From Polynucleobacter meluiroseus (GTDB lineage: Bacteria > Pseudomonadota > Gammaproteobacteria > Burkholderiales > Burkholderiaceae), in assembly GCA_945878885.1 (NCBI GenBank), contig CAMCUP010000004.1, forward strand, positions 29,030-93,029: a DNA stretch of 64,000 nucleotides. The letters run 5' to 3'. A program made the position numbers and the translations under genes. This document shows, piece by piece, positions 1 to 12,631 of the stretch. The notes under the pieces are model-generated. The model saw nothing but the letters and a program-made list of their open reading frames with translations, made no database searches and was not told the origin of the DNA. Every line of letters starts with the position of its first letter. Position 1 is the stretch's first letter.

Positions 1-116
1 GTCAATTTGCGATAGGAGTCCATGTCCTTGGTTGACTCAGATGAAGTTAAGAGAGAGTTGAGCTCAGCCAAACGGGTATCAAGATACTCCAGCTTAGCCC
101 GCATGCTGGGTTTCAT
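1..116 (-). CDS. prfA: Peptide chain release factor 1, N-terminal part (truncated by window edge)
   Basis: Reverse-strand translation from ATG at 116: [38 protein letters not shown]..., the typical RF1 N-terminus; directly downstream of hemA, a conserved neighbourhood. Confidence 0.85.
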   Translation of the reverse strand, partial: MKPSMRAKLEYLDTRLAELNSLLTSSESTKDMDSYRKL

Positions 117-1484
117 CTAATGTTTTGGCTTGGCTGGTTTGAAATCGCTAACGGAGTCTGATTGGTTATCTGTGCTAGAGCTTACAGCATGCGCTAGGAA
201 AAGTTTTGGTAAGAGTTTAATCAGGGCATCCCGTTCTGCGCCATTAGCGTGTTGCAAGGCATGCAATGAACCATGTAAAAATTTATTGGTTAAGCCTTGT
301 GCCATCAAATTTAAAACCTCGAGTGGATCATCGCCACGCATCAAGCGCTTCATTGCACGCTCTAATTCAATTTGCCGCAGATGTTCACCGCGTTGTTGAA
401 TATCTTGAATCAAGGGCACTGCATCGCGCCCTTGTAACCAATGCATAAAATTACCCACCCGATCAGTGATGATAGCTTCGGCTTGATCAACTGCCGCTAA
501 GCGGAGTGAGGCACCAGTTTGAATCATTGCGCCAAGATCGTCAACAGTATATAAATACACATCGTTGAGGCGAGCGATTTCGGGTTCAAAATCACGTGGG
601 ACTGCGAGATCGATCATCACCATGGGTTTGCGTCGTCGGAGTTTGAGAGCGCTCTCAACCATACCCAAGCCAATAATCGGCAATGAACTGGCGGTGCTTG
701 AAATGATAATATCAAAATCGTGTAGTCGGCTTGGCAACTCAGATAAGCGTAGTGTTTCAGTTTGTATGCCTTGTGCAGAAATTGCATCTGCTAACTCTTG
801 TCCACGTTCGAGGGTACGATTAGCTACGGCTGCAAGTGCCGGTTTTCGGGCTACAAAATGAGTAGCACATAGCGAGATCATTTCACCAGCACCAATAAAT
901 AAAATTTTTTGTTCCGAGAGTTTTTCAAAAATTCGTTCAGATAGGCGTACTGCGGCTGCCGCCATCGAAATTGAATGGGCGCCAATTTCAGTTGAGCCGC
1001 GCACTTCCTTGGCCACAGCAAAAGTTTTCTGAAATAACTGATTGAGATACGTGCCCAAGGTGCCAGCTTCATTAGCAGAGCGGACCGCCTCTTTCATTTG
1101 CCCCAAAATTTGGGTTTCACCGATTACCATCGAATCAAGACCACAAGCCACTCGAAAGACATGCCTTACTGCATCCGATTGCGGTAGTGAGTAGAGGTGT
1201 GGCTCTAAAGTGCTAGGAGCCAATTTTTGGCTTCTTGCCAGCCAATCGAAAGTGGCAGTGTGCAGTAGTGTTTCAGATTCAGCATCATTAGCGGCGCAAT
1301 AGAGCTCAGTGCGGTTACAGGTCGATAAAATGGTTGCTTCGGGCAGGTGAGCGCTATTTACGCTACTGAGATAGGAGCGTAAATCAAGGAGCGCATCTTG
1401 GAGAGATTCAGGATCAAAAGCCACCTTTTCCCGAACTGCCACTGGCGCTGTGTGATGATTGATGCCTAGTGTCAGCAGCTTCAT
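117..1484 (-). CDS. hemA: Glutamyl-tRNA reductase
   Basis: 455 aa; [40 protein letters not shown] motifs. Confidence 0.97.
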   Translation of the reverse strand: MKLLTLGINHHTAPVAVREKVAFDPESLQDALLDLRSYLSSVNSAHLPEATILSTCNRTELYCAANDAESETLLHTATFDWLARSQKLAPSTLEPHLYSLPQSDAVRHVFRVACGLDSMVIGETQILGQMKEAVRSANEAGTLGTYLNQLFQKTFAVAKEVRGSTEIGAHSISMAAAAVRLSERIFEKLSEQKILFIGAGEMISLCATHFVARKPALAAVANRTLERGQELADAISAQGIQTETLRLSELPSRLHDFDIIISSTASSLPIIGLGMVESALKLRRRKPMVMIDLAVPRDFEPEIARLNDVYLYTVDDLGAMIQTGASLRLAAVDQAEAIITDRVGNFMHWLQGRDAVPLIQDIQQRGEHLRQIELERAMKRLMRGDDPLEVLNLMAQGLTNKFLHGSLHALQHANGAERDALIKLLPKLFLAHAVSSSTDNQSDSVSDFKPAKPKH

Positions 1485-1797
1485 GTTGATGATTATAGAT
1501 ATGATGGCGTTATTAATGGGGATAGTAATGGGGTTTTTAGCTTTTCTGTTGCTCGGAGGCGCGGTTGGCTGGTCAGCCTGGTATTTCTATCCCACAGCAA
1601 AAACTACACCGAGCCATGGCCTCAAGCGGCTAAAACCAATTATGGGTGCAAGCATTGCTGGTTTTATTGGGGCTTGGGCCGGCTCTTTTTTAGCCTTGCT
1701 TTGTGGCCTAGTAAAACCAGGTCAAATGCTCGAATGGTTGATTGCTATCTTAGCAGCGTGGTTGGTGGCAGCGGTTTACACGGCCTTTACGCAGTAG
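1483..1797 (+). CDS. Small GlsB/YeaQ-like membrane protein (exact start uncertain; 1504 also possible)
   Basis: Gly-rich TM segments '[19 protein letters not shown]' and '[17 protein letters not shown]'; divergent from hemA. Confidence 0.6.
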   Translation: MLMIIDMMALLMGIVMGFLAFLLLGGAVGWSAWYFYPTAKTTPSHGLKRLKPIMGASIAGFIGAWAGSFLALLCGLVKPGQMLEWLIAILAAWLVAAVYTAFTQ

Positions 1798-2524
1798 CCC
1801 AGGTAATTTCTGCCTTACCAAGGTTTTTAAGCCATTGATTTGTTTGGATAAAATGCCCGCAACTGGCCATATTGCCAGGCTGTAAAAAAGGCTTGGTGGT
1901 TTTATAAACCCCTAGGCCTGAGGGATGAGAGGCCTGCAAAATGGCCGAACATTTTGTAGGATCCGACGATTCAATCAAGGGCAATTTAGATTGGGCATGA
2001 GCGCCCCATAAAAGCCAAACTAAATTAGGACGTTGCTGTACTAATTGACAAATAAGTTGATCAATTAGGCTATTCCAGCCCAACTGTGTATGGCTAGCTG
2101 GTTCACCCAGTCGCACGCTCAAGGCTGTATTGAGGAGCAAGACCCCTTGGCGTGCCCAATCGGTGAGGTCGCCATGTGCTAGAGGACCAAATCCTTCAAG
2201 CACAAGGGCTTTACTAATATTGCGCAATGAACTGGGAAATTGCTTAGAGCGCGGCGAAATCGTAGCGGGAATCGAGAATGCAAGTCCTTGCGCCAAACCT
2301 GGTGAGTGATAGGGGTCTTGGCCCAAAATGACCGCCTTAACTTGGTCGACTGGGGTAAGTTGCAGGGCCTTAAAAAAAGCTTCGGGAGGCGGGCAAATGG
2401 TTTTCGGATAGCAATCGATTTCAGCATGAAGGCGAGCTTCTAAATTGTGCCAGGCGGGTGTCTGTAAATAATCATGCAACAACGCTTGCCAAGCCAATGG
2501 AATAGCCTCAGTTAAATTTCTCAT
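1787..2524 (-). CDS. ung: Uracil-DNA glycosylase
   Basis: VILGQDPYHSPGLAQGLAFS, LLLNTALSV, HPSGLGVYK motifs; start at the internal Met MRNLTEAIP preferred. Confidence 0.95.
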   Translation of the reverse strand: MRNLTEAIPLAWQALLHDYLQTPAWHNLEARLHAEIDCYPKTICPPPEAFFKALQLTPVDQVKAVILGQDPYHSPGLAQGLAFSIPATISPRSKQFPSSLRNISKALVLEGFGPLAHGDLTDWARQGVLLLNTALSVRLGEPASHTQLGWNSLIDQLICQLVQQRPNLVWLLWGAHAQSKLPLIESSDPTKCSAILQASHPSGLGVYKTTKPFLQPGNMASCGHFIQTNQWLKNLGKAEITWATA

Positions 2525-4331
2525 TGCTAGGCAGTAATTGATATTGGGCAATTGGCTCGGGCATTTTTAGTTGTAAGCGTGCCTCATGCTCAATATCTTG
2601 GCGAAAATAACGGATCCGTATTCGCTCACCAAGTATTAATTGTCCAAGAATTTGGTTCCAGCGAGGTACGGTCACACGTTGTTCATTAATGCTGATTAGC
2701 AAATCGTGAGGTGCGAGGCCAGCAATTTGCGCAAAACCCCCTTCAAATACGTGAGTAATTTTGAACCAGCCCTGCACGTCAACAAAACGTAAGCCAAAAT
2801 CAAGCTTAAGTTGTTCGGTCTGAGAAAAAGTTTTTAGTTTGACTCGCACAAAGTTTGGATCAAACCATTCCTCTAAAGGAATATCTTCAGTACCAAAAAT
2901 ATAACGCGCTTTAAATTCTTTCCATGGCTTCGCAAATTCAGGGCCTAAGAGCACCAATACAATTGCATCAAGCCCGTCTTCAGGGACACCTTTTTGGGTG
3001 CGGCCATGCCATTTCCAGAGTAAGCGCAAGGCGTCATCTAATGATTTTCTTTGTTGCGAAAAGTGACGAATTAGTAAATCCAGCCCCAAAGCTAGCAATG
3101 CCCCCTTGCCGTAATAACTAACGACAGCATTGGGAGTATTTTCATCGCTTTGATAGTATTTTGTCCAAGCGTCAAAAGAGCTATCGGCTAAGCTTTGTTT
3201 ATGTCGCCCTGCGCCGCGCAACACCCCATTCCAATTATTGGCGACACACTCGAGATAGACTTTAAGAGAAATACGCTTACTACGTAATAGTAGTAAATCA
3301 TCGTAGTAACTGGTAAAGCCTTCAAACAGCCACAGTAAACGGGTATGAATCCGCTGATCTAAGTGGTAAGGTTGAAATACTTTTGCTTGAATGCGTTTAA
3401 CTAACCAAGCATGAAAATATTCGTGACTACATAAACCCAAAAATTCGCGGTAAGTCGTTTCATCGAGATTTGCATTGATTTGCGGAATTTGATCGCGTCG
3501 GCAAAGTAAGGCCGTACTATTTCGGTGCTCAAGTCCGCCATAGCCGGCAAGCAAGGCATTCACTAAAAAAGTGTAGTTACTAAAGGGCGGTTTTTGTGTT
3601 TTCGGTTCAAAAATTTGAATCGCTGCATTACAGATGGCTTGTAAATCAGTACCAAGTCGCTTGGCATCAATTTCGAGTCGACATCCTTGTATGGCCATGG
3701 TGTGCGGTACGCCGCCAGCTTTCCAGCGCACGAATTGAAATTGACCCAGCGCAAAGGGGTGATCCAATAAATCATCATAGTTGCGCGCCAAATAAAATCC
3801 AAATCCTTGTGGATCAAGTTTGGCACTAGTCAGTGTAGTTTGGACTTGCCAGTCGTTCGCTTGCTTTAAAGTTTGTGCCGGTGGCACCAATATGAGTGAG
3901 CACGGAAGATCAGTTTGACCAAGCACGGCCAAACAAAGACTGCTGGCGTTAAAAAATCCACGGTCTTGATCTAGGTAGGCGCTTCGTACTGAAGAATCAA
4001 AGGCGTAAATTGAAGCATTGACTTCTACTGGACCATCGACGGGGGGTAGTCGCCAACGATCATTATCTAGGCGCTCTAATTTTAATGGCTTTAGGCTAGA
4101 GCCCTTTTTAGCAAAGGCCTCTAAAAATTCAATGTGTTTGCTAAAGTCGCGAATAAGATAGCTGCCTGGAATCCAAGCTGGCATTTGAATGATTTGCCCT
4201 TCGGGATGTGGCTTAAGAATTAGTAAATTTACCTGGAAATGATGGCCGATTAAATCTGCAGGCCAAATGGTGTACTGAATTTCAAAGGGTTCATCATCAT
4301 TTATGGGTGAATTGGTGAGGTGAGTAGACAT
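2508..4331 (-). CDS. M61 family (glycyl aminopeptidase-like) metallopeptidase with C-terminal PDZ domain
   Basis: 607 aa; zinc motif HEYFHAWLVKRI, LLWLFEGFTSYYDDLLL, PDZ-like 'GGFAQIAGLAPHDLLISINEQRV'. Confidence 0.88.
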   Translation of the reverse strand: MSTHLTNSPINDDEPFEIQYTIWPADLIGHHFQVNLLILKPHPEGQIIQMPAWIPGSYLIRDFSKHIEFLEAFAKKGSSLKPLKLERLDNDRWRLPPVDGPVEVNASIYAFDSSVRSAYLDQDRGFFNASSLCLAVLGQTDLPCSLILVPPAQTLKQANDWQVQTTLTSAKLDPQGFGFYLARNYDDLLDHPFALGQFQFVRWKAGGVPHTMAIQGCRLEIDAKRLGTDLQAICNAAIQIFEPKTQKPPFSNYTFLVNALLAGYGGLEHRNSTALLCRRDQIPQINANLDETTYREFLGLCSHEYFHAWLVKRIQAKVFQPYHLDQRIHTRLLWLFEGFTSYYDDLLLLRSKRISLKVYLECVANNWNGVLRGAGRHKQSLADSSFDAWTKYYQSDENTPNAVVSYYGKGALLALGLDLLIRHFSQQRKSLDDALRLLWKWHGRTQKGVPEDGLDAIVLVLLGPEFAKPWKEFKARYIFGTEDIPLEEWFDPNFVRVKLKTFSQTEQLKLDFGLRFVDVQGWFKITHVFEGGFAQIAGLAPHDLLISINEQRVTVPRWNQILGQLILGERIRIRYFRQDIEHEARLQLKMPEPIAQYQLLPSNEKFN

Positions 4332-4348
4332 AGCTCTGCGTTTGGCGC

Positions 4349-5167
4349 TTACTTTAAAGTGGCCAATTTTTTCTCAATATCGCTAACTTGAGCTGCACCT
4401 GGAATACGTGTTCCATCAGTAAAAAATAAAGTTGGCGTACCGGTGACAGAATAGGTTTTGGCCAGTGCCTGATTTTTTTCGATTGGCGTTGTGCAATCGC
4501 TTTTGCCCGTAGGCGAAACGTCCTTAATCATCCAGTCATGCCAAGCCTTTAATGGATCAGCCGCACACCAAATTTGTTTTGATTTTACAGCAGAGTCAGG
4601 TGAGAGAATGGGCGTTAAGTAGGTATAGATGGTTATATTATCTAAAGATTGGATAGCTTTTTCAAGGCGCTTACAGTAGCCGCAATTAGGATCAGCAAAA
4701 ATCGCAAGCTGCCTACTTCCGTTACCGCGCACATCTTTCAAGGCATTACTTGGTGCTAGATCGGCCCAGCGAATGCGATTTAAATCAGACTGACGAATTT
4801 CTGTCAGATTTTTACCGCTGGCTATTTCAATGAGATTACCTTGAATTAAATACTTGGTATTGGCATCGGTATAGATAATTTCATTACCCACCTGAACTTC
4901 ATAAATGCCAGCAACTGGGCTGGTAATCACCCCTTTCACATTTGCAGCCGAACCCAACTTTTTTTGTAGATCCGCTTTAATGGCGCGTTCAGCACTGCCA
5001 GAGCCGATGATCGCACTAGGGGCAGTTGGCACACTTGGAGTAGTCCCTGTACTTGGCGCAGTTGTTTTACTGGGAGCACTTTGCGCACTTACTTGCGCAA
5101 TAAATAGCGAGAGTAGCAATGTGCACCAAAAATTACTTATATATGGTGTAGCAAAAATCTTATTCAA
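4349..5167 (-). CDS. dsbC: DsbC/DsbG-family thiol:disulfide interchange protein (periplasmic)
   Basis: Signal peptide; AIFADPNCGYCKRLEKA (CxxC), GTPTLFFTDGTRIPG. Confidence 0.9.
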   Translation of the reverse strand: MNKIFATPYISNFWCTLLLSLFIAQVSAQSAPSKTTAPSTGTTPSVPTAPSAIIGSGSAERAIKADLQKKLGSAANVKGVITSPVAGIYEVQVGNEIIYTDANTKYLIQGNLIEIASGKNLTEIRQSDLNRIRWADLAPSNALKDVRGNGSRQLAIFADPNCGYCKRLEKAIQSLDNITIYTYLTPILSPDSAVKSKQIWCAADPLKAWHDWMIKDVSPTGKSDCTTPIEKNQALAKTYSVTGTPTLFFTDGTRIPGAAQVSDIEKKLATLK

Positions 5168-6407
5168 AGTGAGTTTCTCCTAAGGCTTGATGAATTAAAC
5201 GGCGTTTTAATAAATGACTGCGGTTAACAAAGCCTAGCCCCCAGTTACGAAGACCCTGTTCAAAGCTACTTTGAGCGCTAAAAAGTTTTTTCAACCGATC
5301 AGTTAACCAAAGTAAGGCACTAGTATCGCCTTGACGCTGTCGTTCATAGCGACGCAACAAAATAAGGTCGTTAATCTGGCGAAAAGATTCGCGCTTTTCC
5401 AGCACATGTAAGAGCCTGGCCACATCACGCAAGCCTAAATTAAGGCCTTGTCCTGCCAAGGGGTGCATAACATGCGCCGCATCACCCACCAACACTACTT
5501 GAGGGTTAAGCGCTGGACCAATCAGTTGGGCTGCACGAATTTTGCTTAAAGGAAATGCTGCTGGTTGAGAATTCAAATGAAGGCTTCCTAAGGTAGCAAC
5601 GATTGCGCCATGTGCCACTTCGGCAAATTGGGCTACCCAACCCGCCTTATCTAGGCTTAATAGCGTAGCAGCATTTTGTGGAGATGTAGACCACACCATC
5701 GAGACCTGTTTGCCAGGTAATGGCAACATGGCAAGAATATCACCGTTACCTAAAAACCATTGATAAGCAGTTTCAAGGTGCGGGTATTCACAAAGCCAAT
5801 TTGCGACCACTGCACTTTGTTGATACTCATCTTGTTTGACAGTAATGCCTGCCAAATCACGAATATATGAGCGCGCACCATCTGCACCTACCACTAACTT
5901 GACGCTAATTTCTGCATGGTTATCAAGGATTAGTTTGACTTCTGAGTCAGCAAATTCTAGTTGGCTAACAAGGGCATCAACCTGCTCGAGTTTATTTTGA
6001 AAGCGGCTGGCCTGATCAAGCGTATGTTCAATTAAATTAGCCTCACCAATCCACGCTAGTTGTGGCGTACCAGCCTCAAAAGCTGAAAAATGCAGTTGAT
6101 CTTGGGGGCCGTTGCGATCGCCAAAAATACGCATTTCTCTAACGACTTGTAAGCGATTTAATTCAAGCGCATCCCAGATCTGAATTTTCTTGAAGAGTGC
6201 TTGGGTGCTGGGTGAAAAAGCATAAATGCGTTGCCCCCATTGACCTGACTCAGGTGCTAGTAATGGCTGATTCTGCACCGGTGCAATGTGAGCGACAGAA
6301 AGCCCAAGTTGCGCTAATCCCAGGGCACAAGCTTTGCCAGTCAGCCCAGCTCCAACGACGGCAATATCAAATTGACGTGGCTTAAAAGAGGGCGGCAAAG
6401 AGGGCAT
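5160..6407 (-). CDS. UbiH/UbiF/VisC/COQ6-family FAD-dependent hydroxylase (ubiquinone biosynthesis)
   Basis: N-terminal FAD motif [60 protein letters not shown]. Confidence 0.9.
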   Translation of the reverse strand: MPSLPPSFKPRQFDIAVVGAGLTGKACALGLAQLGLSVAHIAPVQNQPLLAPESGQWGQRIYAFSPSTQALFKKIQIWDALELNRLQVVREMRIFGDRNGPQDQLHFSAFEAGTPQLAWIGEANLIEHTLDQASRFQNKLEQVDALVSQLEFADSEVKLILDNHAEISVKLVVGADGARSYIRDLAGITVKQDEYQQSAVVANWLCEYPHLETAYQWFLGNGDILAMLPLPGKQVSMVWSTSPQNAATLLSLDKAGWVAQFAEVAHGAIVATLGSLHLNSQPAAFPLSKIRAAQLIGPALNPQVVLVGDAAHVMHPLAGQGLNLGLRDVARLLHVLEKRESFRQINDLILLRRYERQRQGDTSALLWLTDRLKKLFSAQSSFEQGLRNWGLGFVNRSHLLKRRLIHQALGETHFE

Positions 6408-6446
6408 AACCTGATGATAGCGAAAAAGCCCCTTTACAATAGCCCT

Positions 6447-7541
6447 ATGTCTTTAAAATGTGGCATCGTCGGCCTGCCCAATGTCGGCAAATCAACTCTA
6501 TTTAATGCGCTTACCAAAGCTGGTATTGCGGCAGAAAATTACCCTTTTTGCACCATCGAGCCCAATGTAGGCATTGTCGAAGTGCCCGATCGTCGCTTGC
6601 AAGGGCTAGCGACGATAGTTGTGCCAGAGCGTATCTTGCCGGCGGTAGTCGAATTTGTCGACATTGCTGGCCTAGTAGCGGGGGCCTCAAAAGGCGAGGG
6701 CTTAGGCAATCAATTTTTAGCTAATATTCGCGAGACCGATGCCATTACCCATGTAGTGCGTTGTTTTGAAGATGCAAATGTGGTTCACGTGGCGGGCAAG
6801 ATTGATCCGATTTCCGATATCGAGGTGATCGATACCGAATTGGCTTTATCTGACTTAGCAACAGTCGAAAAAACCCTTAATCGCTCGAGTAAAGCAGCAA
6901 AATCGGGCAATGACAAAGAGGCAGCTGCACTAGTTGCAGTATTAACTAAAGTTCAGGCTCAGCTTGATTTAGCTAAGCCAGTACGCAGCATGGTATTAAG
7001 CGAGGATGAAAAAGCGCTTATAAAACCAATGTGTTTAATCACCGCCAAGCCGGCCATGTATGTTGCTAATGTCAAAGAAAATGGGTTTGAAAATAATCCT
7101 TATTTAGACGCTGTTAAAAATCATGCGGCTAAAGATGGTGCGCCGGTAGTGGCAGTGTGCGCAGCGATAGAGGCAGAAATTGCCGATTTAGATGAGGCAG
7201 ATAAAACCGAATTTTTGACTGACCTTGGCATGAGTGAACCTGGCTTAGATCGGGTGATTCGTGCGGCATATTCTCTATTAGGCTTGCATACCTATTTCAC
7301 TGCTGGTGTGAAAGAGGTGCGCGCTTGGACAATCGCTGTGGGCGCTACTGCTCCCCAAGCAGCAGGGGTAATTCATACCGATTTTGAGCGTGGATTTATT
7401 CGGGCACAAACCATTTCTTTCGCTGACTTCATCCAATATAAGGGTGAGGCTGGCGCCAAAGAGGCTGGCAAAATGCGCGCTGAAGGCAAAGAGTATGTCG
7501 TTAAAGATGGCGATGTACTGAATTTTCTCTTTAACGTTTAA
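6447..7541 (+). CDS. ychF: Redox-regulated ATPase YchF (Obg-like)
   Basis: [26 protein letters not shown], ending [16 protein letters not shown]; start at 6447 preferred over the ORF-track start. Confidence 0.97.
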   Translation: MSLKCGIVGLPNVGKSTLFNALTKAGIAAENYPFCTIEPNVGIVEVPDRRLQGLATIVVPERILPAVVEFVDIAGLVAGASKGEGLGNQFLANIRETDAITHVVRCFEDANVVHVAGKIDPISDIEVIDTELALSDLATVEKTLNRSSKAAKSGNDKEAAALVAVLTKVQAQLDLAKPVRSMVLSEDEKALIKPMCLITAKPAMYVANVKENGFENNPYLDAVKNHAAKDGAPVVAVCAAIEAEIADLDEADKTEFLTDLGMSEPGLDRVIRAAYSLLGLHTYFTAGVKEVRAWTIAVGATAPQAAGVIHTDFERGFIRAQTISFADFIQYKGEAGAKEAGKMRAEGKEYVVKDGDVLNFLFNV

Positions 7542-8341
7542 GTAAATAATTGGCTTAGGGCAACACCTGGTTGGGGTGCCCGCATAAAAGCCTCGCCAAC
7601 TAGAAACGCATTCACTCGATTGGCTCTCATCAGCTCTACGTCACAGCGCTGCAAAATTCCCGACTCGGTCACAATGCGCTTGTCGCTAGGAATATTAGGA
7701 AGCAAATCGAGTGTCGTTTGCAAAGACACATGAAATGTTTTTAAGTTGCGATTATTAATTCCCAATAAAGGCGTTTTTAGTTGCAAGGCTAAATCAAGCT
7801 CAGCACCATTGTGTACCTCAACTAAGACATCGAGCCCTAATTCGTGTGCACAAGATTCTAAATCTTGCATTTGTTTAAGGTCTAATGCTGCCACGATGAG
7901 TAAAATGGCATCGGCACCCATTGCTCTAGCTTCATAGACCTGATAAATATCAATAGTAAAATCTTTCCGTAAGACTGGTAAGGTACAGGCTGCCCGCGCT
8001 GTCTCAAGATAGGCGGTACAGCCTTGAAAATAATTAACATCAGTTAAAACCGATAAACAAGCGGCACCATGTTCTGCATACGATTTGGCAATTGCACTGG
8101 GATCAAAATTCTCTCGTAGTACCCCCTTGCTAGGGCTCGCTTTTTTTATTTCAGCAATGACAGCAGAACTGCCGGTCAAAATTGTATGTTCAATTGCTTG
8201 GGTAAAGCCGCGGGGCTGAAAGTCGGCATTACTTTGCTGGCGTTCGACTAGAGACCGCAATTGGGCAAGCGTAACAAGCGCTTGCGCAGTAAAGACTTCT
8301 TGGCGTTTAGTGGCCACAATCGTAGTGAGAATATCGCTCAT
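7538..8341 (-). CDS. trpC: Indole-3-glycerol-phosphate synthase
   Basis: [44 protein letters not shown]. Confidence 0.97.
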   Translation of the reverse strand: MSDILTTIVATKRQEVFTAQALVTLAQLRSLVERQQSNADFQPRGFTQAIEHTILTGSSAVIAEIKKASPSKGVLRENFDPSAIAKSYAEHGAACLSVLTDVNYFQGCTAYLETARAACTLPVLRKDFTIDIYQVYEARAMGADAILLIVAALDLKQMQDLESCAHELGLDVLVEVHNGAELDLALQLKTPLLGINNRNLKTFHVSLQTTLDLLPNIPSDKRIVTESGILQRCDVELMRANRVNAFLVGEAFMRAPQPGVALSQLFT

Positions 8342-8359
8342 AATAAATTGAACTAATAC

Positions 8360-9406
8360 TTAATTAGTGTTCTGCGTGGCAGTCACAAAAGCAGCCAGCT
8401 TATTTTGTGCCGCCCCAGTAGCAATCATTGTTTGCGCCAAGATAAAACCACTAGCGATATCGGGCACACAGTCTGCCGCATAAAGTGTAGCCCCTGCATT
8501 CAGACAAACAATCTCGCGCGCAGCATAAAAATCAGCACTAGCAGTGGGGTCTAAAACACCCAAGATAATCGCTTTTGATTCAGCAGCATTAGCCACTTGA
8601 AAAGTACTTGTCGGTCGGAGTTTTAAACCAAATTCAGACGGATTAATTTCATACTCACGCACTTGACCATCTTTTAATTCGCCAATTAGGGTTGGTCCTT
8701 GCAAGGAAATTTCATCTAAGCCATCGCGACCATAGACAACTAAGGCGTGTTTCATGCCTAAATTTTGTAAGACCCGAATTTGAATTCCGACTAAGTCTGG
8801 ATGAAAAACACCCATCAGCATATGCTTAGCATTAGCAGGATTGGTAAGGGGTCCTAATATATTAAATATAGTGCGAACCCCTAATTCCTTTCTAACAGGA
8901 CCAACATTTTTCATGGCAGGGTGGTGGTTTGGCGCAAACATAAAACCAGTCCCAAGGTTTTCAATGCATTGCGCTACTTGCGCTGGCGAAAGTTGTAAAT
9001 TAACGCCGAGAGCTTCGAGTACATCGGCGCTACCCGATTTACTACTCACACTACGGTTTCCGTGTTTAGCAATTTTTGCTCCAGCTGCTGCGGCTACAAA
9101 CATAGCTGCTGTAGAAATATTAAAAGTTTGCGCGCCATCACCACCCGTGCCCACTACATCGACTAAATGATCTGCTTGGGCAACTGCCACGGGCGTGACA
9201 AACTCACGCATCACTTGGGCAGCGGCCGTAATTTCGCCAACAGTTTCTTGCTTGGCACGCAAGGCAATCAAAAATCCTGTGGTTAGCACAGGCGAAAGTT
9301 CTCCTGCCATAATCAAGCGCATCATTGCCAGCATTTCGCCATGACTCAGTTCGCGCTGGTCAAGGCAGCGTTGGATAGCCTGTTGTGGTGTGATCGAAGA
9401 ATTCAT
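8360..9406 (-). CDS. trpD: Anthranilate phosphoribosyltransferase
   Basis: [53 protein letters not shown]. Confidence 0.97.
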   Translation of the reverse strand: MNSSITPQQAIQRCLDQRELSHGEMLAMMRLIMAGELSPVLTTGFLIALRAKQETVGEITAAAQVMREFVTPVAVAQADHLVDVVGTGGDGAQTFNISTAAMFVAAAAGAKIAKHGNRSVSSKSGSADVLEALGVNLQLSPAQVAQCIENLGTGFMFAPNHHPAMKNVGPVRKELGVRTIFNILGPLTNPANAKHMLMGVFHPDLVGIQIRVLQNLGMKHALVVYGRDGLDEISLQGPTLIGELKDGQVREYEINPSEFGLKLRPTSTFQVANAAESKAIILGVLDPTASADFYAAREIVCLNAGATLYAADCVPDIASGFILAQTMIATGAAQNKLAAFVTATQNTN

Positions 9407-9424
9407 CTAGGTTTACTTAAATAG

Positions 9425-9994
9425 TTAAGCGCTAAGCCGTAAAAAGTTTTTTAAAAGGGCATGGCCTTGCTCCGACAAGATTGATTCAGGATGAAATTGC
9501 ACCCCTTCAATTAAATGTTCGCGATGTCGTACTCCCATAATTTCGCTATCGGCCGACTCGGCAGTAATTTCTAAGCATTGCGGTAGAGTTGATCTTTCAA
9601 TGGCTAGGGAGTGATAACGGGTGACGGTAAAGGGGTTAGGCAAATTAGAAAAAACGCCAGCACTAGTATGGTGAATTAAGTCGGTTTTACCATGCATCAC
9701 TTTTTGTGCCCGAATCACCTTGCCACCAAATGCCTCGCCAATGGCTTGATGACCAAGACAGACACCTAGAATTGGAATTTTGCCCGCATAGGCTTGGATG
9801 GTCGCAACTGAAATACCTGCTTCATTAGGGCTACAAGGCCCAGGCGAAATACAAATCCGCTTTGCTCCTGTTTGCGCGATATCAGCGATACTAATTTCAT
9901 CATTACGCACGACCCTTACTTCTTCACCCAATTCAGCAAAGTACTGCACCAAGTTATAGGTAAATGAATCGTAGTTATCAATCATCAAGAGCAT
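9425..9994 (-). CDS. trpG: Anthranilate synthase component II (glutamine amidotransferase)
   Basis: [42 protein letters not shown]. Confidence 0.96.
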   Translation of the reverse strand: MLLMIDNYDSFTYNLVQYFAELGEEVRVVRNDEISIADIAQTGAKRICISPGPCSPNEAGISVATIQAYAGKIPILGVCLGHQAIGEAFGGKVIRAQKVMHGKTDLIHHTSAGVFSNLPNPFTVTRYHSLAIERSTLPQCLEITAESADSEIMGVRHREHLIEGVQFHPESILSEQGHALLKNFLRLSA

Positions 9995-11483
9995 TGAGAC
10001 CCCCTTGGACTAAATCAGCTGCCATTAAAACTGCACGCGCTTTGGCTTCAGTTTCACGCCATTCTGAGTTTGGATCTGAATCGGCTACCACCCCAGCACC
10101 AGCTTGTGAATGGAGAACTCCATCACGAATAATGCCGGTTCGAATCGCAATCGCCACATCCATGTCGCCCGTAAAAGAAAGATAGCCAACTGCGCCACCA
10201 TAGATACCACGTTTGACAATTTCCATTTCATCAATAATTTCCATCGCCCGTATCTTCGGGGCGCCTGATAAAGTACCGGCTGGAAAAGTAGCGCGGAGTA
10301 CATCCATATTACTCATCCCCTTTTTTAAGGCGCCTTCGACTGAGCTCACAATGTGCTGTACGTGAGAGTATTTTTCAATCACCATTGATTCAGTTACTTT
10401 AACCGTACCGGTTTGCGCAATGCGACCTACATCATTACGAGCTAGGTCGATTAGCATGACATGTTCGGCAATTTCCTTAGGGTCTGCTAATAGCTCACGC
10501 GCTAAGCACTCGTCTTCTTCAGGTGTGGTGCCGCGTGGGCGTGTTCCAGCTAAAGGACGAATAGTGACTATTTTTTTTGTGTCACGGGGTTCTTGGCGGA
10601 CTAATATTTCGGGAGAAGAACCCACTACCTGAAAATCGCCAAAATCATAAAAATACATATAAGGCGATGGATTTAAAGAGCGGAGTGCACGATATAGCTC
10701 GAGCGGTGAGTCGGTATAGGGTTTACTAATGCGTTGTCCAACGACGACTTGCATACAGTCGCCAGCTAAGATGTACTCTTTAGTTTTGCCAATGGCTGCC
10801 TCAAAATCGGCTTGCTTAAATTTGCGGATTAATGTAGTTTTCTTACTTGCTCCTGATGGCCGCAGAGTAATCGGCTTATCGAGTAGGCTACGTAATTCAT
10901 GTAAGCGTTGCTGGGCCTGATCAAAGGCATTTGTTTGTGTGGGATCAGCATAAACAATCAGATAAATTCGTCCCAGTACATTATCAATCACCGCTAATTC
11001 TTCAGTGAGCAATAACTGAATATCAGGCAAACCTAACTCATCGGGTAATTGATGTTGCGCTAAGCGGGGCTCAATATAGCGCACAGTATCGTAAGCAAAG
11101 TAACCTGCTAAGCCACCGCAAAAGCGCGGCAACCCTGGTTTTAAAGCAACCTTGAAGCGCTTGAAATAACTATCGATAAAGTCTAATGGATTGTCGTAGT
11201 TGGTTTCTACAACCTCGCCATTCGTCATAATTTGCGTAATGGGTTGTCGGGGGCTACCAACCGTTTTAAGCAAGGTTTTTGCGGGTAAGCCGATAAAAGA
11301 AAAGCGTCCAAAACGTTCGCCTCCAATCACCGACTCTAAGAGGTAAGAATTTTTTTGGCCACAAGCCTGAGTAAGCTTAAGGTACAAGGAAACTGGTGTC
11401 TCTAGATCTGCAAGGACTTCTTCAATTACTGGAATACGATTAAAACCCGCCTGCGCTAAGGAGAGAAATTCGGTCTTTTGCAT
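9978..11483 (-). CDS. trpE: Anthranilate synthase component I
   Basis: [55 protein letters not shown]; start at internal Met [14 protein letters not shown]. Confidence 0.96.
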   Translation of the reverse strand: MQKTEFLSLAQAGFNRIPVIEEVLADLETPVSLYLKLTQACGQKNSYLLESVIGGERFGRFSFIGLPAKTLLKTVGSPRQPITQIMTNGEVVETNYDNPLDFIDSYFKRFKVALKPGLPRFCGGLAGYFAYDTVRYIEPRLAQHQLPDELGLPDIQLLLTEELAVIDNVLGRIYLIVYADPTQTNAFDQAQQRLHELRSLLDKPITLRPSGASKKTTLIRKFKQADFEAAIGKTKEYILAGDCMQVVVGQRISKPYTDSPLELYRALRSLNPSPYMYFYDFGDFQVVGSSPEILVRQEPRDTKKIVTIRPLAGTRPRGTTPEEDECLARELLADPKEIAEHVMLIDLARNDVGRIAQTGTVKVTESMVIEKYSHVQHIVSSVEGALKKGMSNMDVLRATFPAGTLSGAPKIRAMEIIDEMEIVKRGIYGGAVGYLSFTGDMDVAIAIRTGIIRDGVLHSQAGAGVVADSDPNSEWRETEAKARAVLMAADLVQGGLNALDD

Positions 11484-12199
11484 TACTGCTGACCCAACGC
11501 TTGGGCACATTCATTGCGCATTGCTGTAATAATTTCAGGATAGTTTGGTTTGCCAAAAATAGCCGAGCCAGCCACAAAGGTATCGGCGCCCGCCGCTGCA
11601 ATCGCCCCAATGTTATCCACTTTAATGCCGCCATCAACTTCAAGTCGGATGGGTTTATTGCTGGTGGTGAAGTGCTCGTTAAGTATTTTACGGACACGGC
11701 TAATTTTCCCTAAAGTGCTGGGGATGAACCCTTGTCCTCCAAAACCAGGGTTAACTGACATCAATAACACCAAGTCAATTAGCCCCAAAAATGGCAAGAG
11801 GATTTCTATTGGGGTGGCTGGATTTAAAACTAAACCAGCTTGACAGCCGTTGGCACGGATGAGTTGCAGAGTTTTTGCCACATCGGCACTAGCTTCAGGA
11901 TGAAAACTGATGAGATTAGCCCCCGCTTTTGCAAAATCGGGAATGATGCGATCCACTGGCTCGATCATGAGGTGGACATCGATCATGACCGGCTGACCGC
12001 CTTTTTGGGCATAGGGGCGTATAGCCTCACAAACTAAGGGGCCAATAGTTAAATTGGGTACAAAGTGATTGTCCATTACATCGAAGTGAATCCAGTCAGC
12101 CCCCCCCTTTAAAACGGCCTGAACCTCGGCTCCAAGGCAGGCAAAATCAGCCGATAAAATCGACGGGGCAATGAAGAGTGGGTTAATTTGACTAGCCAT
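11483..12199 (-). CDS. rpe: Ribulose-phosphate 3-epimerase
   Basis: [47 protein letters not shown]. Confidence 0.96.
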   Translation of the reverse strand: MASQINPLFIAPSILSADFACLGAEVQAVLKGGADWIHFDVMDNHFVPNLTIGPLVCEAIRPYAQKGGQPVMIDVHLMIEPVDRIIPDFAKAGANLISFHPEASADVAKTLQLIRANGCQAGLVLNPATPIEILLPFLGLIDLVLLMSVNPGFGGQGFIPSTLGKISRVRKILNEHFTTSNKPIRLEVDGGIKVDNIGAIAAAGADTFVAGSAIFGKPNYPEIITAMRNECAQALGQQ

Positions 12200-12248
12200 C
12201 CCTAGATTCTAGCTTGCAGTTGGTCCAAGGATAGAGCAGAATTCGTGC

Positions 12249-12623
12249 ATGAAGACTCATGAAATCAGTATTACCGTGCGAACCCAGTATTTGCCCGAAC
12301 AATCCGACCCTGATAATCGGCAGTTTGCCTTTGCTTACACCATTACGATTCGTAATCGTGGCCAAACCAGTGTGCAATTGATTGCGCGCCATTGGTTTAT
12401 TACAGATGGTGATAGCGATGTACAGGAAGTACGGGGTTTAGGTGTAGTTGGCCAGCAACCCCTTTTACGCGCTGGTGAACAGTTTGAATACACCAGTTGG
12501 GCCACTTTGCCAACCCCCGCAGGCACAATGCGTGGGGAGTATTTCTGCGTTACCGAGGAGGCCCAGTTTTTTCAAGCGCCTATCCCTGAGTTTGCGCTAG
12601 TGATGCCTCGAACCTTGCATTAA
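12249..12623 (+). CDS. apaG: ApaG protein
   Basis: 124 aa; ITIRNRGQTSVQLIARHWFITDGDSDVQEVRGLGVVGQQPLLRAGEQFEYTSW. Confidence 0.96.
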   Translation: MKTHEISITVRTQYLPEQSDPDNRQFAFAYTITIRNRGQTSVQLIARHWFITDGDSDVQEVRGLGVVGQQPLLRAGEQFEYTSWATLPTPAGTMRGEYFCVTEEAQFFQAPIPEFALVMPRTLH

Positions 12624-12631
12624 TTTGGGGC

